A stretch of DNA of 64,000 nucleotides from Branchipolynoe longqiensis (GCA_030323885.1 CM059186.1:20622998-20686997), one strand, 5' to 3'. Positions 21,817-32,829 are shown, counted from the first letter of the stretch. Program-made: numbers and translations. Notes: generated from the sequence alone by a model not told the origin.

Positions 21817-22979
21817 CTATTCTTTCTTGACGCGCTCATATTTGCAGGGGGAGTATGGGCACTTTCCCGTGTTGGCGAACAGCCTGCATATGGTTTTGTC
21901 GGCGGCGGCGGTGCCTGCTGCGTCTGAGCGCCCTCCCCTGGCGTAGTGGTGGCCGGCGCCGGGGGTGCCCTGGGTTCCGCGCCCTTTTTGCATGGGGGGG
22001 GGCGCTGCCTGGGGACCAATAGCTGCATCTCCAGGTAGGTCGCCGCCGTGCCCCAGGCAGAGCCGTGCTCGGCCTGCACCTCCCGGTACTGAGTGTCATA
22101 CTCGATCACCGACTGCCACTCAAATTTTGCCGCCAGGTTGTGGATGCTCGCGGTGTATGCGAGGTAGTATTCCATGTCCTCCCTTTGTACCTGGCCAAGC
22201 TGCAGGAGGTGCGCGAATAAACACTGGTTTGCGGCGCCCCACTCGCCCTGCGTGAGGTAAACACAGGCGCAACTATCCTCCTCGGTTTTGAAGTGCACTT
22301 GCCCTGTGGGGGGGTCCAGCACCTGCAGATACTCTTTTCTCTTCTTTGCAATCCTGTCGCGCACCGTGCGCGGCAGATAGTCTATGATACGGAGCGCTTT
22401 GTTGGACTTAGCTCGTATGGTGAGGCTATGGCGAGGGTCCGGCCCGGCGCCGTGCCGGCTCGGCTGGTCCGTGGGGGGTGGGGGAGGCGGTATGTAGCCG
22501 ACTGCGCCCGAGGGGAGGGTTCGCTCGGGCGTCTCGACTGTCTCGCCCCTTGCCCGCCCCAGTACCTTGCTGGCTGCTGTTGATGACCACAGTTGGTCGA
22601 AAGCCACCCCTGCCTCCAATATAGCGTGGCGCTCCTGCCTGGCCTTTTCTTGGGTGTCGGCCGCCGCTCGGTCGGTTTGGCCAGGGGTGGGCTGGCTGTC
22701 CTCCCCCGGGCTTGAGGGGGCGCTAGGCCTGAAATCCTCGTTGCCGATTCCGCTGAGCGCTACCCGGAGGAGGGCGCGCTGGCCGCGCGATATGTCGAGG
22801 GCCGCGAAATCCGACTTGTCCACCGCGCGAAGTGCGGCGATGGTGGTCACGTCCTCCTGTGCCATTACGCCGGTAGTTTTCCTGCTGAGCCCCGCTAGGG
22901 TGGCCCAGTCTAGAAACTGGAATTCGTCCTCTGCCATCAGGGCAGCAGCCAGGCTGGGGGAGGGACGAGGCATGCACAT
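21817..22979 (-). pseudogene. gag-like ORF1, frame-disrupted at a C9 run
   Basis: Likely nucleocapsid-type protein of the element. The first frame starts inside A1 (ATGs at 22979 and 22937, the latter MAEDEFQF) and shows a SAM-like helical segment (LDWATLAGLSRKTTG through DISRGQRALLRVAL), a Pro-rich linker and a conserved-looking central domain (LPRTVRDRIAKKRKEYLQVL; EDMEYYLAYTASIHNLAAKF). At the C9 run (plus-strand G9, 21994-22002) the sensible frame shifts by -1: downstream, the pol frame carries a Gly-rich linker and a finger CRLFANTGKCPYSPCKYER, then stops at 21817. The original frame instead drifts on to 21693 as low-complexity sequence. The finger is C-x8-C-x4-C with Arg where His would complete CCCH. 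Causes could be a real indel, an assembly error in the homopolymer, or programmed -1 frameshifting. Confidence 0.8.
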
Positions 22980-23303
22980 CCGAGCGGTTGCTGAGCAGCT
23001 CGGGATGCGTGGTGGCAAGGCGCGCGCGGCCAGAAGAGTGAGGGCAGTTAGGGGAGCCGGGAGGTGCCCCGGCTCGCTCCCCTCCCCCCCCCGCCTCCCG
23101 CGGGTGGGGTGGGGGGGGGGCGCGTTTTCCTTTCGCCGTTTCCCCCGCGGCGCGTTTTCCCTGTGCCGACCCCGGCAATGGGGGTCGGGTTTCCTCCCCC
23201 CCAGCTTATCTTAACGAGGCCGACAAGGTCATTAGTCCTGGGCTATCGCCCGGCGCGGCGACCTCCGTGTTGCGCATTTAAACCCCAACGGCGAGCCGTT
23301 GGG
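22924..23303 (-). repeat. A1 repeat of the YR retrotransposon (at least 380 bp)
   Basis: 5' repeat on the minus strand, matching A2. It holds the presumed promoter or leader, a hairpin around gaccccggcaatgggggtc and the gag start codon. Its outer end is the perfect palindrome CCCAACGGC-GA-GCCGTTGGG (23284-23303), immediately before the gap. Confidence 0.9.
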
Positions 23304-23803
23304 NNNNNNNNNNNNNNNNNNNNNNNNNNNNNNNNNNNNNNNNNNNNNNNNNNNNNNNNNNNNNNNNNNNNNNNNNNNNNNNNNNNNNNNNNNNNNNNNN
23401 NNNNNNNNNNNNNNNNNNNNNNNNNNNNNNNNNNNNNNNNNNNNNNNNNNNNNNNNNNNNNNNNNNNNNNNNNNNNNNNNNNNNNNNNNNNNNNNNNNNN
23501 NNNNNNNNNNNNNNNNNNNNNNNNNNNNNNNNNNNNNNNNNNNNNNNNNNNNNNNNNNNNNNNNNNNNNNNNNNNNNNNNNNNNNNNNNNNNNNNNNNNN
23601 NNNNNNNNNNNNNNNNNNNNNNNNNNNNNNNNNNNNNNNNNNNNNNNNNNNNNNNNNNNNNNNNNNNNNNNNNNNNNNNNNNNNNNNNNNNNNNNNNNNN
23701 NNNNNNNNNNNNNNNNNNNNNNNNNNNNNNNNNNNNNNNNNNNNNNNNNNNNNNNNNNNNNNNNNNNNNNNNNNNNNNNNNNNNNNNNNNNNNNNNNNNN
23801 NNN
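23304..23803. other. Assembly gap (500 N)
   Basis: Run of N. It begins exactly at the end of A1, so the element's 5' boundary and any neighbouring copy are hidden. Frames spanning the N run are meaningless. Confidence 0.99.
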
Positions 23804-24085
23804 AATATTATGTTTAATATTATGCTCGGTCTTTTCTTGTTGTTGTAAATTCTGAGTGGGAGGATTCACTCTCTGTTTGTAATTTTTAGATGTCTCTTGG
23901 TGATTAAATATCAAGTTGTGTGTACTCTATTTAATGCGCATTGTCCTTTAGTTGGAATCAATGCGTCCTACAGACGACCACAAGTAGCTTTGCGCATGGC
24001 AATCACGTCTCGTTATGCCGAGCGTACACTCGGCGATATTTGCGAGACCCTTTGGTGTTGTCGTGGGGGTGATGCAAATGGGAAA
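23804..24085. other. Short unique sequence after the gap
   Basis: No repeat family or gene recognised. Confidence 0.35.
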
Positions 24086-25135
24086 TATTGCACCTAGAGG
24101 GGGACTCGAACCCACATATCCTTGCATTCTGGGGCAGGGTGCTAACTGTTACACCACCTAGGCTCATTGATATCACCACACTACCAACGCCTACCTGTCT
24201 ATGTGGTTACTTGCATGAGAGGTCAGTGCAGACTACTACACTCGTCCCCCTGGAATTGTAAGTCTTTTAATGCTTACAATTACATACATACAGGCAATGC
24301 ACTAACACATACACACAGGGTAGGTTCAACAACCATACAGTGCATAGCTTGTACAGGATCCTGGTCATGGCAACCAGTGTCATGGGGGTGATGAAAATGG
24401 GAAATATTGCACCTAGAGTGGGACTCGAACCCACATCTCTTTGCATTCCGGGCCAGTGTGCTAACCATTACACCACCTAGGCTCCCTGATATCAACACAC
24501 TACCCACGCCTACCTGTCTATATGGTTACTTGCCTGAGAGGTCAGTGCAGACCACTACACGCGTCCCCCTGGAATTGTAAATCTTTTAATGCTTACAATT
24601 ACATACATCCAGGCAATGCACTAACACATACATACACAGGGTATGTTCAACAACTATACAGCACATAGCTTGTACAGGATCCTGGTCATGACGACCAGTG
24701 TCATGGGGGTGATGAAAATGGGAAATATTGCCCCTAGAGCGGGACTCGAACCCACATCTCTTTGCATTCCAGGCCAGTGTGTTAACCATTACACCACCTA
24801 GGCTCCCTGATATCACCACACTACCCACGCCTACTTGTCTATGTGGTTACTTGCCTGAGAGGTCAGCGCAGACTACTACAATGTTTTGTCTACTCTTTCC
24901 TAAACATATTGTGCGTCGGCGACGTCTACACACATATATACGAAAACACTTCTTGATTCACTGTAAAATCGGTGCTAACCATTACACCACCTAGGCTCCC
25001 TGATATAACCACACTACCCATGCCTACCTGTCTATGTGGTTACTTGCCTGAGAGGTCAGTGCAGACTACTACCATGTTTTGTCTACTCTTTCCTAAACAT
25101 ATTGTGGCTCGGCGACGCCTCCACGCATATATATA
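24085..25135 (-). mobile_element. Tandem tRNA-headed SINE units of about 320 bp
   Basis: Three units carry, on the minus strand, a tRNA-like head (ggtggtgtaatggttagcac as A box, gggttcgagtcccac as B box) at about 24090-24165, 24408-24485 and 24729-24806. A shared body follows (cctgtctatgtggttacttg; gagaggtcagtgcagac; ggatcctggtcatg). Two further tail-only repeats follow to 25135 with a different spacer (ttttgtctactctttcctaa). The heads lack a clean anticodon stem, so I do not call them functional tRNA genes. Confidence 0.8.
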
Positions 25136-25162
25136 CGAAAACACTGTGTGATTCACTGTAAA

Positions 25163-25490
25163 ATCGGTTGGTTGCTTGGTTGTTGGAGTTTTACGTCCTG
25201 ACAACATTTAAGGTCATATCAGGACTGGTACCGACTTGTGGCAATGCACACTCGTGGTGGCTTTACAGTGCTGCCCTACTGGGAGACCAGGCTGCCAGCA
25301 CCATGCCCTATTATCCCACTCAGTCACATTATCCTAACACTCAGCAAACCAGTTCTTGCCCTGTCCTAAAAATGCCGAGGCCTGACTAGGATGGGGAAAG
25401 CATAAATTTGTATGTCATTGGTTTGACTCGACCATGGTTCGAACCCGTGGGTTCGAATCCCACGATCTACCAAAACAAGAGATGGATACT
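25163..25490 (-). mobile_element. SINE family A copy
   Basis: On the plus strand it starts at the tail complement (ggttgttggagttttacgtcc), runs through gaggtcatatcagg-type body blocks and ends at the tRNA-like head (tcgaatcccacgatctacca). The order is inverse to the plus-strand copy at 63204. Confidence 0.85.
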
Positions 25491-26625
25491 CTTTTTTTCT
25501 TGAATATTTATACTGCCTATCAAATGGATAAGTCTGAATAGACTTGTTTTCACCAGTAGACAGTTTGTCGATAGAAAGCCCGAGCCTACACTTTTACCGA
25601 CCCAAGGGATTTTTAACCTCCCACACCACATAGACATGGTATGAGAACAACCGGCCTTTGATGACAGTGTTAAGGCCCTGTCACACTACAACATTTCTCA
25701 TGAACGCACTTCGACGCGTGCCGACGTGTTGCCTTTTTGGGCGAAACGTCGGGACCCATCGGGACCCGTTAACGGGGCGTTACGAACGCGTTACGAACGC
25801 GTTAGCGGCGCGTCGGTACACATCAGTACACGTTGAGTGCGAGCAACGTTGTTTGTGCTTGCACAAAACTTTCGACATGCGCCGACATGCGCCAACGTGT
25901 TGGATCACGCATTACCGGCGCATTGGCAGGACGGGGACCCACGTTACCAGCGCGTTGCCGGCCCACGCGAACCACGTTGAGCAACGTCCATCAACGCCGG
26001 GGATTTTTCGCCAAACTGCATTGGACGTGTTGCTGGCTCATCTTGACGTGTTGCTGGCACATCTTGATGTGTTGCTGGCGCATCTTGACGTGTTGCTGGC
26101 GCGTCTTGACGTGTTGCTGGCACGTCTTGACGTGTTGCTGGCGCGTCTGCCGCATGCCTAACGTTACCCGGCATTCTGCGAACCTTTAATGACACGCTAC
26201 CCCCACGCCGTCGGCACGCCGGCTGCACGCCGACAATGCGCCGATAACACGCTGATGGCATGCTGGGAACCCGCTGGCGGGACATTGACACTTTGTTCTG
26301 CCGCACATCGAACCCCCCCGATACCTGTTGACGGCGTGCTAATAACATGCTATTATCATGCTACCAACACGCTGTGGCCCGTCCAACTACCCCCCTGAAA
26401 TGCCGAAAAGTTTGATGTTTCTCGACGCATTGATAATATTTTGTGCATTGGCGGCACGCTGGAACAAACGTCGTAGTATGACAAGGCCTTAAGTTATACA
26501 CAGCGGTGGAAATCCAAATTGGCAAAGGTGGGGGCAACAGGGAATCGAACCAGCAACCTTCAGATTAGGAGTCCGACCTAGAAAAAAGTCAGACACTCTA
26601 ACCACTCGCCACAGAGAACACTCAA
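25490..26625 (-). mobile_element. SINE family C carrying a MITE
   Basis: tRNA-like head on the minus strand (26535-26625: gtggttagagtgtctgac as A box; ggttgctggttcgattccc as B box). The body at 26490-26535 and 25495-25670 is split by the MITE at 25673-26488. A second copy lies at 41290-42720 with other insertions, so each serves as an empty site for the other. In this copy caaatggataagtctgaat and gatttttaacctcccac are uninterrupted. Confidence 0.8.
25673..26488. mobile_element. MITE family M1-related with 22-bp internal tandem array
   Basis: Inverted ends AGGCCCTGTCACACTAC and GTAGTATGACAAGGCC, with TTA (or TTAA) on both sides. It holds a tandem 22-bp unit (gacgtgttgctggc followed by a short gc-rich tail) at about 26028-26150. 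It lies inside SINE family C. No transposase frame. The 167-codon frame over it is an artefact. Confidence 0.8.
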
Positions 26626-26674
26626 CGCATTCGGCCATCCCGTCTTCTCCTGTAAAATCCGAGACGAGTCAGTG

Positions 26675-26768
26675 AGTTTGTTTGTTGGAGGATTTGCATC
26701 CAATCGCCATCTAAAGTCATATCAGGATGGGTACTAACTTGTGACAGTGCGCACTCATGGCGACTTTA
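26675..26768 (-). mobile_element. SINE family A 3' fragment
   Basis: Contains ttggagg-attt, aaagtcatatcaggatggg and gacagtgcgcactcatgg in minus-strand family-A order, then stops at a tatata run. Confidence 0.6.
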
Positions 26769-26829
26769 TATATATAGTATATTTATATATATAGTTATTC
26801 AACCAGACTTGCTACTTTGATTGTATCTG

Positions 26830-27184
26830 TTAAAGCTGCATAGTCGGATGGTTTTAAGTTTTTGTCATTTTCTGAGATAAATATATTAGGTTGATCATTA
26901 TAATCTATCTCACTTTAGTTTGAAGTAACTTTTATTTGAAATGGCTAACTTTTGAAATATTCTAAGTGCAAACATGCTAAATTAATTTTGGCAAGCATGC
27001 CAAAACTCTGACAATATAGATGTCTGCAGTTATAGGTTCTATTAAATTGCCTCCGTGTTCCCTTCTATGTGGTGACAAATGTTTGATAAGTGTGCTGGTA
27101 TCTAAGTTAGACATCTACAATCAAATCTAGATTATTGCTATGGTTTTTGAAAATTTGATGTTTTCATCGGACTATGCAGCTTTA
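26830..27184. mobile_element. MITE family M5, most complete copy (355 bp)
   Basis: Ends TTAAAGCTGCATAGTCGGAT and CATCGGACTATGCAGCTTTAA are inverted repeats of about 21 bp. The subterminal body is also partly complementary. If TTAA is the duplicated target, the element is AGCTGCATAG...CTATGCAGCT. The M5 family recurs at 2436, 9258, 10343, 14441, 14978, 35980, 36606 and 40138. No transposase is present, so superfamily is unassigned. Confidence 0.85.
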
Positions 27185-27217
27185 ATATCATTCTTAATAT
27201 CCACATACATACAAGAC

Positions 27218-27466
27218 GTGGTGGTCTAATCAATAGAGCACAGGTTTCCTGTCTGGAAGGACGGGAGTCTGATTCCAGGGCAAGGACTTGTTAGCTCGGT
27301 ATCAGGATAATGTGACTGATCGGGAAATAGGATCATGGTGCTTGCGGCCTGGTCTTCGAGTAGGCCAACACTATAAAGTCACCATGAGTATACCCACTGT
27401 CAAAAGTCAGTACCCATCCTGATATGATGGTAAATATTGCCAGGACGTAAAGCTCTAACAAACATT
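27218..27466 (+). mobile_element. SINE family A copy
   Basis: Head gacgtggtggtctaatcaat with a degraded B box, then gataatgtgactg, gcctggtcttcgagtaggcc, actataaagtcaccatgag and a tail around ccaggacgtaaagctc. Confidence 0.75.
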
Positions 27467-27573
27467 GATATGTATGTGATGTATAACGCTTTATACGAGT
27501 ATACAAAAATACAAAAGAAAATTGTTTGTTTTTTTGTTGTTTAAAAAAAAAAAATTGTATGCTGTGTTTGTAC

Positions 27574-29015
27574 TGTCCATAGCATGTAAGCTTGAGTGCT
27601 TGGGGTTGTTTTCAATGCTGGCCAGTTGTAGTAGTGGTTTAATCTTATCACACAGTAGGAGGTGATAAGATGTTTTTGTTTCTCTCACACTAGCAGGTAC
27701 ATGGTGATTATTTAGTATCTGTAGATGTTTGAGCTTGTTTTGTGTTGGGGTTGGCTATACAAGGTCGATCCGAAATAGGGAAGGACTGCTAGCTAGCTGT
27801 TATACCCCTGTCACACTATGACGTAACGAGCCAACGTGAGCCTGACGTGATCACTTTTCGTCATTATGTTGCCGTACGTTTGGTTACGTTATGATGATGT
27901 CAGAATGACGTTAGACTGACGTCGAGCTATGTCACATTACATCGTGTTACGTCGGCGCGCGTCTAGGTTTTGAACCTGTTCAAAACTTTCGACGTGATGC
28001 AAACATAAGGGTTTACGTTCGCCGTACGTTCTGTACACGTTCAGCGAACGTCAATGACATTAATGGACGTTAGTCAAACGTTCCTCACTACGTTCCACTA
28101 CGTTCCACTATGTTCTACTCATTGACCCACATTAAAGCCGGTGGAAACGTCCATGCGGCGTAATGGGAACGTCAGGAGAACGTCAGGAGAACTTCAGGAG
28201 AACGTCAGGAGAACGTCAGGAGAACGTACGTCCAGCATTTCGCCAACGTTTAATGATGTAAGTAACGTAAGGTAACATAAAGCAACATAGTTCTGGCGAT
28301 GGAATAACGTTCATAACATTCCGTGAGCGTCATTACATTGTCCTCTCTCGTTAAATGATGCGATCACTACGCTTTACCATCGTTACGCTCTCGTCAACTA
28401 CGCTGCATCCACGTTCAACTTGTGCCCAAATTTGCATACTATGCCGAGAACTTCGACGTTTTTTCACGTTCTCCCTACGCTGACGTCATTACGTCGTAGT
28501 GTGACAGGGCCATTAGGCATGGCAGTTAAGTGTGTTCTTGGCTCATAGATGTTTGAGCTTGTTTTGTGTTGGATTTGGCTATCCAAGATCAATCCAAAAT
28601 AGGGAAGGACCGTTAGATAGCTAATGGTTTTCGTTCTAAGTGCAGGTGTTATTGGTTTTATTTTCTGATTACCCTTGTAGAGGGTGCGAATAGTATATTA
28701 TTTTTTTGTTTTTTGTTTTACTACTAATGAAATAGCCTACTCTACATTTATAGGCTTGTATGTAGTTTGTAGCTGTTCGTTATCTACTGAGGGTGGTCCA
28801 GATTACCCCCTTGGGGCAGCCCAGTTTGTGGGCCGTGACCTATCACATGCCCTTCTGTCCATAGCATGTAAGCTCGAGTGCTTGGGCTTGTTTTCAATCC
28901 TGGCCAGTTGTAGTGGCGGTTTAATCTTATGACACAGTAGGAGGTGATAAGATGTTTTTGTTTCTCACACAGTAGCAGGTACATGGTGATTATTTAGTAT
29001 ATGTAGATGTGGGGG
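27574..29015 (+). repeat. Duplicated unclassified repeat around a MITE
   Basis: 27574-27720 (ccatagcatgtaagcttgag to agcaggtacatggtgatt) recurs at 28856-29005. 27725-27795 (gatgtttgagcttgttttgt to aatagggaaggac) recurs at 28548-28615. An inverted relative of the first block is at about 39300-39375. This is a dispersed repeat of unknown type, into which the M1 MITE at 27803 has inserted. Confidence 0.7.
27803..28512. mobile_element. MITE family M1 copy 2, 710 bp (TTA duplication)
   Basis: TACCCCTGTCACACTATGAC at the left and ...GTCGTAGTGTGACAGGGCCA at the right, flanked by TTA at 27800-27802 and 28513-28515. It contains five units of aacgtcaggag at 28160-28225. Orientation is opposite to the copy at 41875. 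Confidence 0.88.
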
Positions 29016-29670
29016 GAGTGGCGAGGGGACTTTATAGTGTATATGTAATTATTGATATTAATTGATATGACTGATATTGTTGATATTGCCGATATTGTTA
29101 TACTCCGTAAGACTCCGCCCTTGACAGCTGGCGCCACCTGTGGCCACCTCACCTCCACCGGATGTCAACAAGTGTCAGTCGCACCGGAGGATTCTTTATA
29201 AGACAAGGACAGGAGGTGGGTTGAGTAATAATAATATATATAACCCTTGCAAGGATTATTTGTTTTACCAAAATATAATATTTTGGTGGTGAATGAGAAT
29301 ATGAATTAGTGTTTAAAGCCGCCGATGGTGGCGCTCGTGTCGGGTTCAGGCTGCAGGATGCATATAGTAATGAGATATCAAGCATAATACAGGTAGATCA
29401 ATCTGTTATTTATAGTCGCGTAATTAATTATCCAGCACATGTATTTATATAAGGCCTAAGTCGAGCATTCAGATTACCTGTTAATTGGACACAAAAAAAC
29501 TCAAGGCAGTAATCACACATTATTTACCACTGACAATAATATCGTGTTTAGATGGAGGATGAGTCAAACTAACCAACAAACCAAAAACCCAAATCCCAAT
29601 AAGTATCTGAAAAAAACCCTACTATGTATATCTAGATTCACCATCACTACCATACCGATAACGAACTGTA
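29016..29670. other. Unique sequence
   Basis: A/T-rich with a short (gat)-type stretch at 29050-29100. No gene or known repeat. Confidence 0.35.
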
Positions 29671-29675
29671 TCCCA

Positions 29676-30003
29676 CCGGACGCAGTGGCCGAATCGATAG
29701 AGCGCAGAACTCCAATGCGGGAGATCGGGTGTTCACTCCCCGGTCGAGTCAAACCAATGACTTACAAAATTGATACTTATCGATTCCTAGCTTGGCGCTC
29801 GACAGTAATAGGATAGGCCAAGGACTGGTTAGCTCAGTGGCAGGATTATGTGACTGAGTGGGATATCAGGTCATGGTGCTGGCAGCCTGATTTCTCAGTG
29901 TGGCAGCACTATAAAGTCACCATGAGTGTGCACTGTCACAAGTCGGTGTACATGCTGACATAACCTTAGATGTTGCGAGGACGTAAAACTCCAACAACCA
30001 ACC
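29676..30003 (+). mobile_element. SINE family A copy
   Basis: Head gcagtggccgaatcgataga, B-box ccccggtcgagtc, full ordered body and a tail gaggacgtaaaactccaac. Confidence 0.88.
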
Positions 30004-30101
30004 ACCGAACTGCATGTATGTGTAATGATGGATAAGGACTAATGGTAATACTATACCGGTGCCATATTGTAGTAGTTGGTTTAGTCGTTGTTGACTAGGT
30101 A

Positions 30102-30272
30102 CAGCAAAACCTCTCTAAATCGACCGAACTTGGGACCTACTTTAAGTGGTCCATTTAGGGAGGTGGTCGGCTTAGGGAGTTAGAGTTACAATGGTATTGT
30201 TGGGACCCAAATAAAGCGATCGATTTATGGGAGTGATCGATGTGTGGAGGTTGGCGGTTATGGAGGTTTTAC
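30102..30272. mobile_element. Tc1/mariner (pogo-like) MITE, 171 bp
   Basis: CAGCAAAACCTCTCTAAATC and ...TATGGAGGTTTTACTG inverted ends, TA on the left. Internal blocks (ttaagtggtccattta) match the copy at 10405. Confidence 0.75.
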
Positions 30273-30289
30273 TGAACTCTATACACAAT

Positions 30290-30680
30290 GCAGGTATGCA
30301 GGTATTGCAGGTATAGCAATACCTCAGGTATAGCAATATAGCAATACCTCAGGGAGTTTGACGCCCCTGCCTTGCAGAGTTGTAAACCACTGCCTTGTGG
30401 TACAGGTCCTTGACAGAACCGAAGGCTAAGGGAGCAAACCCTAAACAGAAAACCATGTCACTGTGGCAGCATTAAGGGCGGTTGATGTATGGAACTCCCA
30501 ACATCTCCCGACCAGCCACTGCAGGGACAAATAGTTTTGCGCCTGTCTTGACATGTTCTTGCCGGTGTGAAACCTCTATTTGCTCCCCGAGAGAGTGCCG
30601 CTGGTAACTTGCAAAAGCCAGCAGCACTTCAACACTTTTGCAGGCAGCTTTCATGAAATGTACAACCGCACAAAACACCA
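30290..30680 (+). mobile_element. LINE-associated repeat, truncated copy
   Basis: Matches 42995-43312 nearly base for base (ggtccttgacagaaccgaag; agagtgccgctggtaacttg) but diverges after gaaatgtacaaccgcacaaa. It lacks the LINE coding end and the (atg)n tail. Confidence 0.7.
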
Positions 30681-30785
30681 TACTGGCTCGGTCGTCGCCC
30701 GGGTTACCAAGGACCGCGCTGCTCGAGCTCATCTTCCGTCGACAGCGGAAAATCAGCTAGGAGGAACACAACGCAACACAACACA

Positions 30786-31105
30786 ACTATACACTGGACG
30801 GGATGACTTAAGTAGAAAGAGCGCAGACTCCCCAGGCAGGAGGTCGTGGGTTTGAACACTGGCCGAGTCAAACCAATGACTTACACACTTGATGCCTATC
30901 GCTACCGAGCCTGGTGTTTTATAGGGCAAGGACTGGTTTGCATAGATTCAAGATAATTTGGTGACTGAGTGGGATATGTGATCAATGGTGCTAGTGGCCT
31001 GTACTCCCAGTGGGACAGCACTATATGGTTGCAAACAGTGTACACAGTCGTAATCCTATACTCATCCTGGTATGACCTCATACGTTTCTAGTACGCAACC
31101 CCGCA
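30786..31105 (+). mobile_element. SINE family A copy, diverged
   Basis: gacgggatgacttaagtaga head, gtgggtttgaacactggcc B-box region, body to ctcatcctggtatgacc. The tail is degraded. Confidence 0.75.
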
Positions 31106-31479
31106 AACAAGGTACTTTACATCATACAATAATTCTTAAATAGGTGCTTTAATCCAATAATTAGATAGATCCATACAAGGGAATGAAAAAAAAAACACCC
31201 ACATAATTACATCAAATAACAAACTTGTTGTTGAAATTCGCCTTAATTGCCCAATTAATATGAATAGCTACGTGTAGTAACCAAGCTTGTTCAGGGGGAG
31301 ATAATTATCTTAGTTAAACATGAGTTAGTTGAGCAGCTCAGTTTGTGAACTGCGAGCATTTGTCTGTGTTTCTGACTGGATGAGTGATTGAGTGTCTACC
31401 CCGCTACATCTTTTGTTGTTGTTGCTGACCAGTTCTTCTTGCGGCGCTGACTGTAGCGGCAATGGACGGAACTACTCGG

Positions 31480-32315
31480 GCCTCCTCTCCCCGCCCCCCC
31501 CCCCTCCGCAACCCACACAGACACACGCGCACACTCTCCCAGTATGTCTCAGTGAGAGGCCATCGATCACCAATCGGAGGTAAAGCCGGGCGCTGGGCAG
31601 CATGATGACCGGAGGTGACCACTAAGGGGACAGCTGAGCCCTGCCCGTGACAAATGACCGACACAACCAGTCGGGCTGCCCGCCCCTCCCCCCTGCCCCC
31701 GCCCGCCCCCATCCTCACCCCGCCCTACCCCGTCCTGTGGTCCCTCCTACCCCCTCCCCTACCCAACTCACCCCAGCACACCGCTGTGGTCCTCCCCATC
31801 CCCTCCCCCCTCCCTCTCCCCCTACCCACCCGTCCCACCGCTCCTCGCCTACCGCCCCTGACCACCTCACCCCCCCATTACTCCCCGCTCCCCCCCTACT
31901 GTCCACCCACACTCCCCACTCCTCACTCTTCACTCCCCGCCCAAATCCTGCCCTCACCCGCGCCCACACTCACTCTTCACTCCCAACCCCACTACCCCAC
32001 TCCGAATCTTCACTCCCCGCCCTCACTCACCTCCTCAACGCCCATTCCTCACTCCACTCCTCACTCTTCACTCACCCCTCTCACTCCCGCCCACCCGCCA
32101 CACTGTCTGCTCTCCCACTCCCCCCCCCAAGTCCACCCCTCACTCGCCACCCCTTCCACTCCGCCCCTCCTTCCCCATTCCACTCCTCGTCCCCCCACAC
32201 ACCACCACAATCTACATCTCACTCACGCTTCTCCCACCACGTCCCCACCATGATACCCCACCCCCTCCCCTACCGACCCCACTACACGGTCGAACCACCC
32301 CGACCTTGACTCACG
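31480..32315. repeat. C-rich pyrimidine low-complexity region
   Basis: cccctccc and cactc-rich sequence for about 800 bp. Frames of 199 and 220 codons consist of Pro/Ser/Thr/His and are rejected as genes. Confidence 0.75.
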
Positions 32316-32829
32316 ATCCCTCGAACCACTGACGCTGCGCATCACCAGTAAATCGGAGTATCCACAATACATATAATATATATACATAAATATACATTTA
32401 TATATATGCTAGTAGGTGCGCAAGGGAATTATTTTATTATATTATATTGTACCAATTATGTCCCACCTCCTGTGCTGTCAGTTGACCGGTGGCGCTGCAA
32501 CTGGCCATTTCTGTCACTAACAGTAACAGACGCTCCACATCATCACTCAGGAGGATAATTTTTCGGAATGTATATATATATATATATTCCTCAAAGTATG
32601 GCTGAAAGTCAAAACAACCACACAAATATCGATACATGTGTGTGTTCCTGTATGTGCGTACACAATTAAAATGGGGTGGTTCCATTTTAAGCACGAACAT
32701 TTGCACGTGTTCAGTCGGCATGGAAATCGTGTAGTTTGCGATGGTTTCAAGTCGCAGCTTCCGACGCACGACGACTTCTGATTTTTTTAGCAGTAAATAG
32801 CCACCACCCATATCCCAGAATGCCCCATC

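Larger units (their letters stand above)
18137..23303 (-). mobile_element. Tyrosine-recombinase retrotransposon (DIRS order, Ngaro/PAT-like) with split direct repeats
   Basis: On the minus strand the element reads A1 (23303-22924), gag-like ORF, RT-RNase H, tyrosine recombinase, B1 (19194-18881), A2 (18880-18496), B2 (18450-18137). The A1-ORFs-B1-A2-B2 order is the split-direct-repeat architecture known for Ngaro and PAT elements, which integrate with a tyrosine recombinase rather than a DDE integrase. A and B copies agree at roughly 97% by eye, so the insertion is not ancient. The right end runs into an assembly gap, so that boundary is not fully known. The left end adjoins a telomere-like array. 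No target duplication is expected for this class. Ngaro versus PAT placement is by layout and RT style only. Confidence 0.9.

Noticed and set aside
23064..23914. Frames spanning the N run (223-263 codons)
   Set aside because: Created by undefined bases in the gap.
24085..24810. Functional tRNA genes
   Set aside because: A and B boxes are present but the anticodon stem-loops do not fold properly, and the heads belong to repeated SINE units.
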